Assembly: GCA_902806565.1 (NCBI GenBank) | Contig: CADCXA010000052.1 | Location: forward strand, 1-64,000 | DNA length: 64,000 bases | Reading direction: 5' to 3' | DNA from: Hypoxylon rubiginosum | Lineage: Eukaryota > Ascomycota > Sordariomycetes > Xylariales > Hypoxylaceae | Shown here: piece after piece, positions 23,201 through 35,000 of the stretch | How positions within the stretch are numbered: position 1 is the stretch's first letter | Layout: each line of letters begins with the position of its first letter | Made by a program: the position numbers and the translations under genes | Notes under the pieces: model-generated | Database searches by the model: none | What the model was told of the DNA's origin: nothing | What the model saw: the letters and a program-made list of their open reading frames with translations, nothing else

Positions 23201-26200
23201 TACTGCACATCTGCATCCGATCGAATTCGATTGATGTATTAAAACTACTCCTGGAAGCCGGCTGTGACCCTGACGTAACCGCAGATAATGGGACAACGCC
23301 CGCCCATCTCTGCTATGGATATGGGGATCAAAATATGCTTCGAGTACTATTAGAACACGGCGCCTCGACTATTACGCAAGATGCCGATCTGGAAACTATT
23401 TGGCACATTTGTGCTTATAAGAACTCCACTAAAGTCCTGAAACTACTTGTGGAATTGGACCAAATTAAAGACACTGCATTAAGGATGCAGTCAAGAAACG
23501 GTTGCACCCCAATTTGCGAAGCTCTTGCTCGGGGGAACAAAGATGCCGTCCGCCTGCTGCAACCTCACTGTACCTCTATAGAATACTGGAAAGGCGACCT
23601 TCCATTTTTTCGGAAGGCCGCTGAACTCGGATCAGCGGATATTGTCCAAGCGTTGCTGGATCTTAAAATTCCCCTTGATAGCCTGGATTCCGATGTAGGA
23701 AGTCCTCTGCACTTTCTGGGGATAGATGCAACTATCGAATGCACAAAACTGCTCGTGACACTGTTCCCTCATTGTCATATACGGTGCAAGGAAGGCAGAA
23801 CACCATTTGAATCGCTCCTCGTTCGGTCTATTCATAATGATGACGAGGCACATCCTGAAACATTCAAAGAACTACTTAAAGAATTTGAAGGCCCTGAATG
23901 GCAGCAACAAGGAAACCTGTGGCCATCCGTATGCTCAGCAATAATCCCATATGCGATATCAACTAAACGGGGAATCCATTGGCTCAAACAGTTACTCTTT
24001 CACCTCTTCGAGACTGGCGTGATAAAATCATACGAAGAAGAACACTTGGTATCAGCTCTCGTGCCACTTACTGATAAACTGGAGCCTATTGGCAACAGAG
24101 TTGCGGCCCAAATCAATGGATTTCTACAAGGCACTTCCAACACCACTCAGCAGACTCTAATTCTCAACAACTGGTCATGGCTTTCCCAAGTGCTTCTCGA
24201 GGTTGCAACCAAATCATCACATTGCGAAAGTGTATCAGCACAAGCTTCCATTACGCGACTTCTATCGTGGGCTATCATACATGACGACACCGAAATCATA
24301 GAGCTTTTGTTAAAAAGAGGCGTAGATATTCATAACCGGGTTGATGAGTTATCCGCGCTAGAACTAGCCTGTTTACCAGAAATCGCCATAAGCAAAGATA
24401 ATTTTGCTCGCCTTCTCTCCTACGCCCAACCTGATAAGCTCAAAACTAATAACGAGAGAGTTTATGGGCTTAATCTACTTCATCTTACTGCGACTAATCC
24501 TTTCGAGGATCGTGGTTCGTGGAAACTGAAACAAATTCTAGACGCTGGTGGAGACTGCAACGCATGCGCATCCTCCCACAATGAGTCAGCCCTTGTATTT
24601 CACATCAACTACGGCTCTGTTAAGACTTCTTCAGTCCTCATAGAGTATGGCGCAGATCCCTGGCTTGCGACTTCCGACGGAATTGATGCGGCGCTTGGAG
24701 CTACGTTCAGACGCAATTCATCTATTTTAAAGTTGATCGCACAAGTATCGATCGATCGAAATCTAGACCCAATGTGGGAGAGGGCCTGCACAGCCAACGT
24801 TAAGGGTGAAATAGTTAGGGGGGCAAGTGCTATTCACCTTGCCGCAGGAAATGACGCCGTAAAGTGCCTTGAATTCTACGTAAATAAGGGCTTAGTTCGT
24901 GACCTCGAACCTCTCGACGACGACATGCAAACCCCAATGCATTACGCCGTTCGCTTTGATAGCCTGGAAACAATCGAGTTCCTTCAAAACCATGGCTGCA
25001 ATGTCAACGTGGTGGCACGTGGTGGCATCACCCCGTTACATCTTGCCGTACAACGCAAACATCCCAGTGCAGTTAAAATGCTGCTAAACATGGGCTCCGA
25101 GATGAAAGCTTGTTCCCTTGGGATGACACCATTGGCGTACGCCTACCAAGGGGGCGATGACACTATAGTAAGACTATTAAAAAGCCACCAAGGTCAAGAG
25201 GGTCTTTCGGCTGCCCCCGCCCTCCGCAAAGAGACACCGATTCTAATTGACGCATTTTGCGCTGCCGTTAATCGAAACGACATCCGCGCATGTGAGTACC
25301 TACACAGTCAAGGCTGTCCAGTCGACTCTGAAGTAACAATACCATGGCGGGTAACTCCCCTCATGATGGCTCTTTGTAAAAGGAGGAAGCCTGAAATGGT
25401 TAAGTGGTTAGTTGACAAGGGCGCAACGACGACTGCTGTTTTCCAGGCAACTCCGGAGCCTCCGTATCTCACTGTCTTAGAGGCAGCCATATCTACGCCG
25501 ATATATAATGGCCTGTTACCCATCCTTCTTACGAGATATTTTGAACAGGGAGGCAATTTACTTCATCTTCCTCGTAGCCCTCTCCATCTTGCAGTACACG
25601 AGCGGAATGATGAAGGGCTCCAGGTTTTACTAAGCGAACTTCGCCAGAAATACGATATTTCAGATACAATACAGTAAGCTACTTGAAACTTGATAAGAAC
25701 ATTGCTAAGTATACAAATCTAATAACATTTAGAACCCAATTCGGCCATTCTACGGCGAAATATGACCATAGATTTCTCGAACTGGTCAACCAACCGGACT
25801 TGGACAATTATAACCGAACTGCTCTTCACGAAGCAGTTCATCTTGATAGCATCGAGGATGTCCAGCATTTGATAGCCAATGCGGCTAATGCTGACCTTCC
25901 CGACGACGATGGGACCACACCTCTTCATATAGCAGCAGCTAACGAATCAGAAAAGATAGTAGAGCTACTGTTAAAAAACGGTGTACGATCAGAACCTACA
26001 GATAACTGGGGAAGAACGCCTTTAATGATAGCTTGCAGCTGGGGTTGTTTAGACAACATCAAGATTCTAGTCGTCCACAAAGAACCCAGGATTCACACGA
26101 ATTCTTTTGGAGAAAACTTGCTATATGCTTTATCGGATAACTGGGGCTGGTTACCGTCCGACGCAACAACGTGGGATTTTCTATGTGACAGAGGCATAGA

Positions 26201-26930
26201 TGCTTGTCAGGTAAACTGCTTTGGACTGGGTGCTATTCATCTGGTACTGGCCAATCCCAAGCAAAATTTGCTGAGACATGTCATGAGGCAGGATCCTACT
26301 CTGCAATGGATTGCAAGAGTGGAATGGTCCCTATCACAGTTATGGAGACTCTGGGACGAATCGTGGAGTACGATTGATACAATCACTGACAGTTATCGCC
26401 TTATACACCGGTATGCTGGCTCGAAATGTCCCTTGCGAGTATCGACTTCGGTAGCCACTGGGGAAGGGAGCCTATTTCACCTAGCAGCATCTGCAGGATT
26501 CGTGAAGTCCCTCGATAATCTTCTCGCAATCGGTGCCGACCTTGAACAGGAATTCAGCCATCACGGGACAGCATTGACGGTATCAGCTGCCAAAGGTCAC
26601 CTTAACGCTGTTAAGTGCCTCTTCCGAAAGAGGCCGAGGACGATATCTAAACAGAATGAAACGATCGCGAGTGCTATTGCGGTAGCACATGATTACGAGG
26701 AGATCGTGCAATGGCTTCTTGTTGTGCGGCATACCGACCAACGCAAGATTGCTTACTACAGATCAGATTCCCAACAAGGGGATGTCCAACTGCGAAACTG
26801 GTCTGGAATCCGGAGTTTCCCGGTGGCGTTGAGATGGGATTGGAAGCGACGCAGGGACGAATCCATGATGGAATATGCTCAAAGACGTCGAGAAATCGTG
26901 TTGTCACTTCAAGGCACGGTCGCTGAGTGA
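20221..26930 (+). CDS. NACHT-ankyrin (NLR-like STAND) protein, about 2197 aa
   Basis: Three exons: 20221-21566, 21624-25673 and 25733-26930. Both introns have GTAAGT/GTAAGC donors, and intron 2 has a CTAATAAC branch; the joined frame has no stop. Domains in order: an N-terminal fungal helical domain (PF17111-like, starting MDGLSIATSIAGLVSVADLV); a NACHT NTPase with Walker A GIPGAGKS at residues 243-250 and Walker B VVDGLDE near 350; a winged-helix-like region (LPPTLPASYERIL); then ankyrin repeats from about residue 725 to 2100 (e.g. TPLHMASALG, TPLHIAAAN). The C-terminus (W.RRR.ESMMEYAQRRREIV) is typical of fungal ankyrin-NLRs. Such proteins oligomerise on ligand sensing and act in heterokaryon incompatibility or fungal innate immunity; the ligand is unknown. 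Very long for the family, but intact. In a single-frame view the stop at 25675 would falsely split it. Confidence 0.9.
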
Positions 26931-27064
26931 ACGGACTTCACCAGTCATTTCTTGATTCGATAATAACAGGGCTATTGGGTTACATGAAACCGCTATCAGG
27001 ACACCGCCTGGATAAGGCCACTGGAAGGAAGGGATATGTATATATATGGGACTTGGTAGCCCCC

Positions 27065-27130
27065 TAGGTTCATAGCTCTTCGTGCAACAACATAGTTGTT
27101 TTCGTCATCGCATGGTTGGCTTCGTGACAC
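27065..27130. repeat. Dispersed 65-bp repeat, copy A
   Basis: This stretch, overlapping the 3' end of the minus-strand gene at 27070, matches 62511-62576 over about 65 bp. Most differences are C/T or G/A transitions. Both copies contain AACATAG followed some 14 bases later by its approximate reverse complement, so each could form a hairpin. It is probably a small mobile-element relic. Confidence 0.6.
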
Positions 27131-28556
27131 CGTTGCCCGCTCACATTCGGACCCTTCGATGAACTGAACTGCCCTAATGCCAAGTCATTGCGCTCGTCGA
27201 TCGGGTTGTACAAGTTTGACCTCGACTTCTTTCTCGAGAACAAAGACTTGAAAGGTCCAGACTGCGACCCAAATCTGCTCTCCGCGCCTGTTGCTGTCTC
27301 CCGGCTGCTGCTTCTGGTGGAACGTATCAATTGATCCATTGACCCGATGGCCTGCTGAGTCAAAGAGAACATCGGCTTCGCGGCAGCAGGCGTGGTGAAA
27401 ACCAAAAAGCCAGCGGCGATTTCGGCATTGCACAGGATTGTCTGTGGTGATAGTAGGTACATATAATCGTCACTCGATACGTATGCAACGCCGAAGGCTA
27501 TTCGGAGCGCCGCACAAGCACAGGCCCTGTAGCATCGTGCACATGAGCGACCAGAAGCATGGTATGTTGAACTAGATTACAAGAAACTCGTGCGGAGATA
27601 CGGTAGCATAGAAAGAGATCAACCTACAGAAGGCCTATAACAAAGACGACGGAGCAGCCGATTCTCTTCCTCCGGGACATGTTCAGACGCCAGATAACCC
27701 CCTGTGGTAGGATAAGGATAGCGACGTCGAAGACGAGATTGACAAGAGCAGATATCAAAGATAGAATGGTTGAGTATCTGCAAGTACCGCCGAGGATTGT
27801 CTTATCCCAATAATACTCCCGTGGGGTGCATGCCGTGCACTCGAGGATAATATTTATGGTATAGTAGATCGCGTTCAATGCCGCGATGATATAGCACGAC
27901 CAGCAAAATGCCTTACGGGTACCCGTGCCAAAAATGCGAGCCCATTCGAGAAGAATAGCTGACTTCAACGTGATCATGGTGGCGAGATATAGTTGAGTAC
28001 CGAGGAAGAGATTCTAAAGAACAGCCCAGGTCAGCATAATAGCGGCCCAGCAGCTGATCAAGAGCAAAATAAGCTGACATAGTAGAACCATGATAGATCT
28101 TTCAGCCGAAAGTCCCAGCCGTGGACAAAAAATCCCGAGGTGATAGCTATCCGGAAGACGATGATGCATCCAGCAATGTAAGTGCCCTACAAGAGAAGAA
28201 AACATCAGCCTGGCGACTAAAGAAATTCTTTCCCGCGATCCCTACTATTGCGGGTACTATCAATACTGTCGATTGGTTAGATGAAGCTATAAGCGGCCGC
28301 TACGGAAATCAGGCTTACAGTCTCCGAGTGATCCGAGTGTTTGTGTATTCTTCATGTAATAAAGTCTCACATAGGCGCGAAACAGGAGGAATATCAATGA
28401 CATGGCAAGAAAGAATGAGGTGAGTCCAATGACCAGAGCATTGCGGTTTGGCGGATTGTCCAGGTTGGATTCGATGCCATCGGGCGGCGACAGGACTGGG
28501 TCATTAGGGTCAAGACGTTCCGCCGTAATCAAGGAAAATTGAATTAAATAATTCAC
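27070..28556 (-). CDS. Second rhodopsin-domain integral membrane protein
   Basis: Minus-strand exons: 28556-28319, a 20-nt microexon 28265-28246, 28186-28079, 28013-27628 and 27526-27070, together about 402 aa in one frame. Introns are GT-AG (one weak GTCAGC donor) with CTAAC/CTGAC-like branch sites. The protein shows the fungal seven-helix family features: FRAYVRLYY after helix 1, a GFFVHGWDFRLKDLSWFYY block, KSAILLEWARIF, a C..C pair in the third loop, IWRLNMSRRKRIG, and a late AEIAAGFLVFTTP helix. It belongs to the same broad family as the gene at 10355 but is divergent. No in-frame ATG is found before an upstream stop, so the true start may lie in a missed exon; 28556 is a GTG. The last 20 or so codons lie inside a dispersed repeat. 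It converges with the NLR gene, 139 bp apart. Function unknown. Confidence 0.62.
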
Positions 28557-28824
28557 GTCGACGCCTGGAATGTCGGCCTACTTTGCGGGATCACAACAGC
28601 CCATAGCCGATGTCGTGTTGTGTAACGCGGTATGTAAGGGGCATCCCTTACCTAGGAGGTAGCTGTTGCCTTGCGTAGGGGTGGAGGCAAGTCTTCAACC
28701 AACTTCTGCCCCCGCAAGAACCTGATAAGTACCAGGTAGGTAAGGAAACTCCGTCGTCCTATTTCCTTGTCGGCAGTATTCAGACAATAATTCCCCAGTG
28801 CAATTTGTTACACCTCCTTCCGCT

Positions 28825-29685
28825 ATGGCAGAAGCACACGCAGACCCTAACAAGGACGCCCCTTACTATCTTGTCTACTGGCATGTTATCCCAGGCCGTG
28901 GCGAGCACATCCGGCTCTGCTTCGCCGAAGCTGGCGTCCCCTACTCCGATACCGCCTTTACCGAGGGTGGCATGGATACCTTGCACGGCCACATCAGCGA
29001 GAACAACACCGGCGACGAGGAGAACCCTCCGCCTTTTGCTCCCCCCATCCTTAAGTATGGCGACCTGGTCATTTCACAGACGCCCAACATCCTCATGTAT
29101 CTAGGTCCTAGACTCGGCATGGCGCAAATGGGGCCAACGACATGTTTAAAATTAATGCTCTTGCCCTGACCGCTTTGGACGGCCTTAGCAATGAGGTGCA
29201 CAATTGTCACCATCCCATTGCCATCGACCTGCATTACGAAGATCAGAAGGAAGAATGCCTACGCCGAGTGAAAGATTGGGTGAAGCATCGTCTTCCCAAG
29301 TATCTCGGCTACTTCGAACGTGTCCTCGCTGGTAAGGCGAGTGGTGAGGGACCGTGGCTATACGGTGGCGTTCTCACGTGGGCCGACTTGGTCTTCTTCC
29401 AGGCAACCTAGGCCCCAGTGTCTTTACTGCCCCCTCTACTCATCATTGATTACGCTGCTAACAGCAGACGCTTCGCAGACGCTCGATGGCACTACCTACT
29501 TCTTTCGCAAAGCTGTTGCGGCTGCAAGGAAGTCCGGCAAGTACGACCGCGTCTTCCAGCACTACGAGGCAGTCAAGGCGCGGCCGCGCATTGCTGAGTA
29601 CCTCGCTAGTGATCGTCGTCAGAAATACTCCAACTATTGCGTCTATCGCTACTATGAGAAGTTGGATGTAGAGCCTGAAGAATAA
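28825..29685 (+). CDS. Glutathione S-transferase, frameshifted (possible pseudogene)
   Basis: Starts at ATG 28825 with the thioredoxin-like N-terminal domain of fungal GSTs: YYLVYWHVIPGRGEHIRL, then a PPFAPPILK loop and the glutathione-contact SQTPNILMYLG. At about 29130-29133 the frame is lost: family-like sequence (NDMFKINALALTALDGLSNE) continues in the next frame, as if one G were missing from a GGGG run. The helical C-terminal domain continues (HHPIAIDL, LPKYLGYFERVL, LTWADLVFFQ). The last exon (29479-29685) can be joined only through a GC-AG intron (29403-29478), giving FFQ-TLDGTTYFFRKA and ending RRQKYSNYCVYRYYEKLD. The two defects together suggest a decaying gene; a sequencing indel could explain the first. 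An intact copy would conjugate glutathione to electrophiles in the cytosol. Confidence 0.72.
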
Positions 29686-29892
29686 GAATACTAAAATCGT
29701 ATTGGTCTTTTGCACAGGTGTTTGTTGATATTAAAATTTTCTGGAAAGCGAGAATCAGCACAGTCGCCTCACTAAGATTTCAAATAAGGATTTATATAAA
29801 TTTCGTTGTTTGTTATTTTTTAAATTAGCCTCAGCCGACTAACTTGAACATAACTGTATAGATAGGAAATAAACCTTGCGAGATCTGGTCTA

Positions 29893-31834
29893 CTATGTCC
29901 GGAAGTAGATTCTCCCCGGACACCCCCCATTCGGTTTCGCAGCACCGAGCAAGCTCGGCCAGACTCGATGCCCCTCGACGTGGATCGGGCGGACGGTGCC
30001 GTCGCGGACGCCCCTGCCGTACTCGGTGTCCTCGCCGAGCTCCTGGGCGGCGCTCTCGACGGCCGGGTAGCGGGCGTCGGGGCCTTCGCCGGGGTACTCG
30101 AGGACGAAGTCGAACTCGCGCGCGGTGAGAGCGAGGATGATCTTGCCCTCGAGCATCGCGAGCTCCTGGCCGATGCAGTTGCGCGGGCCCTTCTCGAAGG
30201 GCCGGAACGCGTCCCGGCCGGCCTCGGTGAAGAGCTCGGCGTCGGGGAAGGGCGTCTGCGACGGGAGGAAGCGCTCGGGGATGAACTCGAGCGGGCGCGG
30301 GAAGAAACGCGTGTTGCGGTGTATCATGTGCGACACGGACCAGGGGTGGGAGTCAGGGAGCATGGGGATCTTGGCCTCGGTCTGGGAGTCGATCAGGAAG
30401 CCGTTGGGGACGGCACAGCGGAGGGTACTGGCTGGTGGGAAGATGCGCAGTGTCTCACGGAGAACCGCCGTGGTGTACTCTAGCTTGTTCACAATGTAAG
30501 GGTCCTCCTTAATCTTGGCAGCTGTGTCCGCAAGCTTTCCAGGAAGGAAAGTATCCAACTCTGCCTTGAGCTTAGCGTAAGCTTCGGGGTATCTGTGAAG
30601 GAGATAATTGGCCCAGCAGAGAGTCGACGAAGTAGTGTCGTGCCCAGCAAATATGAATGTCTTCACCGAGTCCACAATATCGGCTCTCAGCGCCTCTGGA
30701 AGGTCTTGCGAGGTAGTGATTCGAACTTCGGAGCCGCCCTTTGCCATGGAAGCCTCCTTCTCGTAGGCGCTCAATGCTAGGTCGACTACAGAGCGCTTCT
30801 TGGCAACTTTTCCGCCTCTTTCCTCTTCGTCGGCGATTTCTTTCGCCCGGCGGTAGATCTTCTGGTCAAGCTCCTTGGAAATCTCACGATTTAGCTTTCT
30901 CTCGTTGAGGAAGAGTTTGAGCGGACGGAGAAGATCCACGGCCTGCCAAGGAAATACGGCATCGGATGGGGGCATGAATCTGACTCGCTCACGGAATAAT
31001 CTGCTGATGGGATGAGGCTTTCGAAGGGCTGACATATCGGTATCAAGCACTACCCGACCAATAATATCGATAGTCAGTTTCGTCAGATAATTTTCCAATT
31101 CGAACAGCTCCCCCGTTTCCGCCTTTGTTCGAATCAATTCACAGTAGGCCAAGCTCGCATCGACGATCACGTCAGCCAGACCCATAATGTTGGTCGACGA
31201 GAATCCGGGATTGAAAATAGACCTGACGGATTTCCAGCGTGCGCCCTCAAGTGTTACCATGTTATTCTTCCCCAGTAGCCTCTCCACAAAACCCGCCATC
31301 AGGGGGCTTTTAGGGAGAGACACGCCAGTCGTGACATACTGCGAAGCCGCCACGGGATCGGCAATATATAGGAACAGGGACCCGAATGGACGCCTTCACC
31401 CAAAGCCAAGAAAGTTAGACGGTTTGCGTAGGTAGGTACGTTACTTTGGGAGGGTCAACACTTACCAGTCGACGTAGAATATCTCTGGCAGATTATACTT
31501 GGTTCGTATATAATCGGGCCATACGTGAGCATGAATGCCCTTTGGGTAGAGCTTAGTAACTTCCGCGGCAATATGTAGATGGCCGAGAAGTTTGTTCTTC
31601 ATTGGAGGTTGAGGCTGTTTTTCGATTCAAGACTCCCGTGTTAGCGCCTCTCCACATATCGGCGAGTTCGGGTCAGAAAGAGAAACACGTCCGGAACTCT
31701 TCAATCTCAGGAAGTAAGAAAGTATGGGTGCTCACCAAGCCATCTAACTGTCTTCTTTTCCTCACAAGGTCATCAATGAAATACGCGACGACAGCTACTA
31801 ATAGCGCGACAATTCCTGCAATAGCTTTCCACAT
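29893..31834 (-). CDS. Microsomal cytochrome P450 monooxygenase, second copy
   Basis: Three minus-strand exons: 31834-31736, 31614-31466 and 31393-29893, giving 582 aa. The introns (121 and 72 bp) are GT-AG and keep the frame. Exon 1 is a membrane anchor (MWKAIAGIVALLVAVVAYF). The joint between exons 2 and 3 yields the family VDWRPFGSLFLYIADP segment. The I-helix motif AGHDTT lies near residue 331, ExxR (LRETLR) follows, and the heme loop FEKGPRNCIG is near 478. The C-terminal 300 codons are strongly GC-rich compared with the flanks. It is related to the P450 at 12424 (similar FEKG/FELG..CIG..LAM.E.K and HDTT context). ER-bound oxidation of an unknown lipophilic substrate is inferred. The start codon is only 75 bp from the end of the AT-rich island, so the native promoter may have been displaced. 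Confidence 0.88.
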
Positions 31835-31906
31835 GATGTTGCATAGAAGTCAAGCCCAGAGATTGAACTGAGATAATGAATATTAGGAATGACCCTGCCG
31901 AGTATC

Positions 31907-31920
31907 TACCGTAGCGGCGG
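31907..31920 (+). repeat. Left terminal inverted repeat of 10-kb island
   Basis: TACCGTAGCGGCGG begins where composition shifts toward AT-rich DNA. Its first 11 bases are the exact reverse complement of 41981-41991, and 13 of 14 match when extended. Confidence 0.7.
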
Positions 31921-31958
31921 ATCCCTATTACAGGAAACCGTTGTGCGCAGCTTATTTA

Positions 31959-32061
31959 AGTTGCCCCACTATGTATATTAGTTGCCTTAAGATGTAAATT
32001 AATTACCCCGCCACGTATAATGGTTGCTTAATTATAATTAATGGTTACCTGGTTTTATAAT
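31959..32061 (+). repeat. 21-bp subterminal tandem repeat (left end)
   Basis: About five degenerate units of 21 bp (one 19 bp) begin with [A/G]GTTGC or AATTAC, e.g. at 31959, 31980, 32001, 32022 and 32043. They grow more AT-rich moving inward, and look like subterminal repeats of a transposon end. Confidence 0.6.
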
Positions 32062-35000
32062 AGTTGCTTATTTATTAAAACATATTATTTTAAGTATAAA
32101 ACCCTACGGTTATTAAAAAGATATTAATTATTTAATATAAATAATAATTACTTTTTAAATAACTGTTTAAAATCCTCGTTTAATAAGTTATTTATAAAAT
32201 AATTACTTAATAAATATCTTATTTATTAAAAATATAATTTAATATTTTATAAAACCTTATATTATTAATATTATTAATATTATTAAATATTAATAATATA
32301 TTAATTTTTTTTATACCCCCCCCCCCCCCCCTTTTTTTATAACTTGTTTTAAATTATTATAATAAGTTAAAATAAATCCCTTATTAAAAATATTAATAAC
32401 ATCTTAATATTATTATTAAATAATCGTATATAAATATATATATTATATTTTATTTTTAAATAAACTTTTTAAAAAATTTATAAAATAATATATATTAATT
32501 TATCCGTTATTAAAAAGGTATATAAAAAACCTTTTAATTATTAAAAAACTTTATTTTAGTTTATTTATTATTAAAACACCTTTAAAAAAGTTATTAAATA
32601 AAATAAAAATAAAATTAAAATTATATTAAATTTAAATATATTAATAAAAAATCTATAATTATTTTTTAACATGTTATAAAATATTAATAATATAATTTTA
32701 AAAAAAACCTTAATTATAATTATTAAATATACTTACTTTAATAATAAACCTAAATATAATAATAATTATTTATATAATTTAAATATTAAATTTATATAAT
32801 AAAAATATTATAAATATATTATTTTTATTAAAAATATATTAATAAAGTTTCCTTATAAAAAATACTTTAATATTTTATAAAAAAACAAATATATTATATT
32901 TAATAATTAATATTAAACTTATATAAATTTAAAGTGGAAAATTTAGTTTTATATAAATAATATAATAAATTATTTAAAATATAAATTTATTATAAAATAA
33001 TATAATAATTTACTTTTTTAATATTATTTTATTAAAACCTATAAATAAAACTATTACGTTTAATCTAAAAATAATAACCTTTTTATAAAATATAAATTTA
33101 AAAAAAATATTATATCTTATATCTAAAAAATATTCTATAAAACATTAAATAATACCTTTTAAATTAATATTTTAACGTTTTTTATAACAAATAAAAAGCA
33201 TTTTAATTTAAACTTCTAGCCATTTAAATTAAATATAATAAAAATAATTATATTCCCGTTTAAAAATTAAGATATAAACCTTTTTAAAAACATTGTTTAG
33301 TTATTAAGAAATCACTTTTTTACTTATTTTTTCTTATAAGGTATAACGTTAAAAAAATTTAAAGCGGTATTATTTACAAGCTAATAAAAGTTAAAATTAA
33401 GAAATTTAAATAACAAATTAATAACACTTTTAGATTTATATAAAAAAATTATTATAAATAATAGCAACTAAGTTATAACTTTATATTTTAAAATAAATAA
33501 AAAATTAAAAAAAAAACTTAATAAAAAATAAAATAAAAATATAAGTTAAAAAAAGAATATATAATTTACTTAGGTGGTAGAATTTAATTATAAACCTATC
33601 CTTATATTTTAAAACTTTAAACTAAATTACAAAGTTTTTAAAAATAAATATAATAAATAAATAATTAAAATTAATATTAATTTAAATAATTAATTTATAT
33701 ATAACTTATATTAAAATATATCTAGTTATATTAATTAATTTATCGTATTTATTTATTATAAAATAATTATCTAATGTTTAAATATAATAAAACTTATTAT
33801 AATATATTATTTATAAATATTATCCAACTTTATATTAATCGTTATTATTTTTTAAAACAAGTAAAACTATATATAGTTTAATTAAAATTAATATTTATTT
33901 TATATATTTTTTTTTATTTAATACCAGATAATTTTTTACTTATAATAAAATTAACAGTTATATTATTAAATAATATATTATTTAATATTAAAATATCTTA
34001 ATTATTTTATACTTATAATATAAGTTTTTTACTTAATAGCTTTTTATTTATAATCTTTAAAATTATTTTTTTTTTTATTTATAACTTATTAAAAATTAAC
34101 TTTCATGTTATAAGCTTTTTATATTATAATATTAAAATATTTAACCTTAATATAACTATATTAAAATTTAAAAAAGATATTAAAATATCATTATTTATCG
34201 CGTTAAAATCTACTAATAATTTTAATATAAAATTAATTAAACTAATAATATTATTTAACTAATATTATTATATTAATTTAATTAAAATAGATTAGATTTT
34301 TATTTATAATATACCAGGTATTAATAAACTAAAATTAATTTATAACTTATTAAAACTATAATAAATACCATTTAATATATATATAACTAGTTATATAAAT
34401 ATATTTTATTATTATTATTTATAGTTAAATATTAACGTATAATTAAATATTATATTAGGTTTATTAATATAAATACTTTCTAGTTTTATTTATTATATAT
34501 TAAGTGTGTTAATTATATTATTATTATTAGTATTATTTTATTATATTTTTAATAAACTAAGCGGCGAAAATAAAATATTAAAAATTATTTATTTTATAAT
34601 AAACTTTAACGTTATAAAAGTAATTATATTAAATTTTTAAAATATTTTCTTTTATAGTTTAAGCTTAATAATTTATAAAAAAATGTTATTAAGTTTTATT
34701 TTTTTAAGTTTATTTATAAAACACATTTTATAAAACAAGCGGTTAATTTTTTTACGTTTAATATTATTTTATTTTTATTTAGTTAAAGCTTTTTTAACTT
34801 ATATATATCCAGATTTTTTATTTAAAATAACCTTAAATTTAATAAATAAAATTAAGAATAAATTAAAATTTATAAATTAATTATAAAAATATTAGTATAT
34901 AAATAATTTTCAGTTTTTAAATATAGTATTAATGTTAAAAACCTTTAAATAGTTTTTTAAGATATATTTTACGATATTACTATTAAATTAACTAATAAGG

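Noticed and set aside
25683..26930. Separate ankyrin gene downstream of the NLR
   Set aside because: A GTAAGC intron with CTAATAAC branch joins it in frame to the preceding exon, and the stop at 25675 lies within that intron.
29968..30483. 171-codon plus-strand frame rich in G/A/R/E
   Set aside because: Antisense shadow of the GC-rich 3' part of the second P450.
12424..31834. Secondary-metabolite gene cluster based on two P450s, GST and membrane proteins
   Set aside because: No polyketide synthase, peptide synthetase, terpene cyclase or prenyltransferase is present, and the genes are separated by an NLR and pseudogenes.
8000..31900. tRNA or rRNA genes
   Set aside because: Isolated GGTTCGA-like strings (e.g. 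near 19373) lack a paired A box and cloverleaf; no rRNA core sequence was seen.
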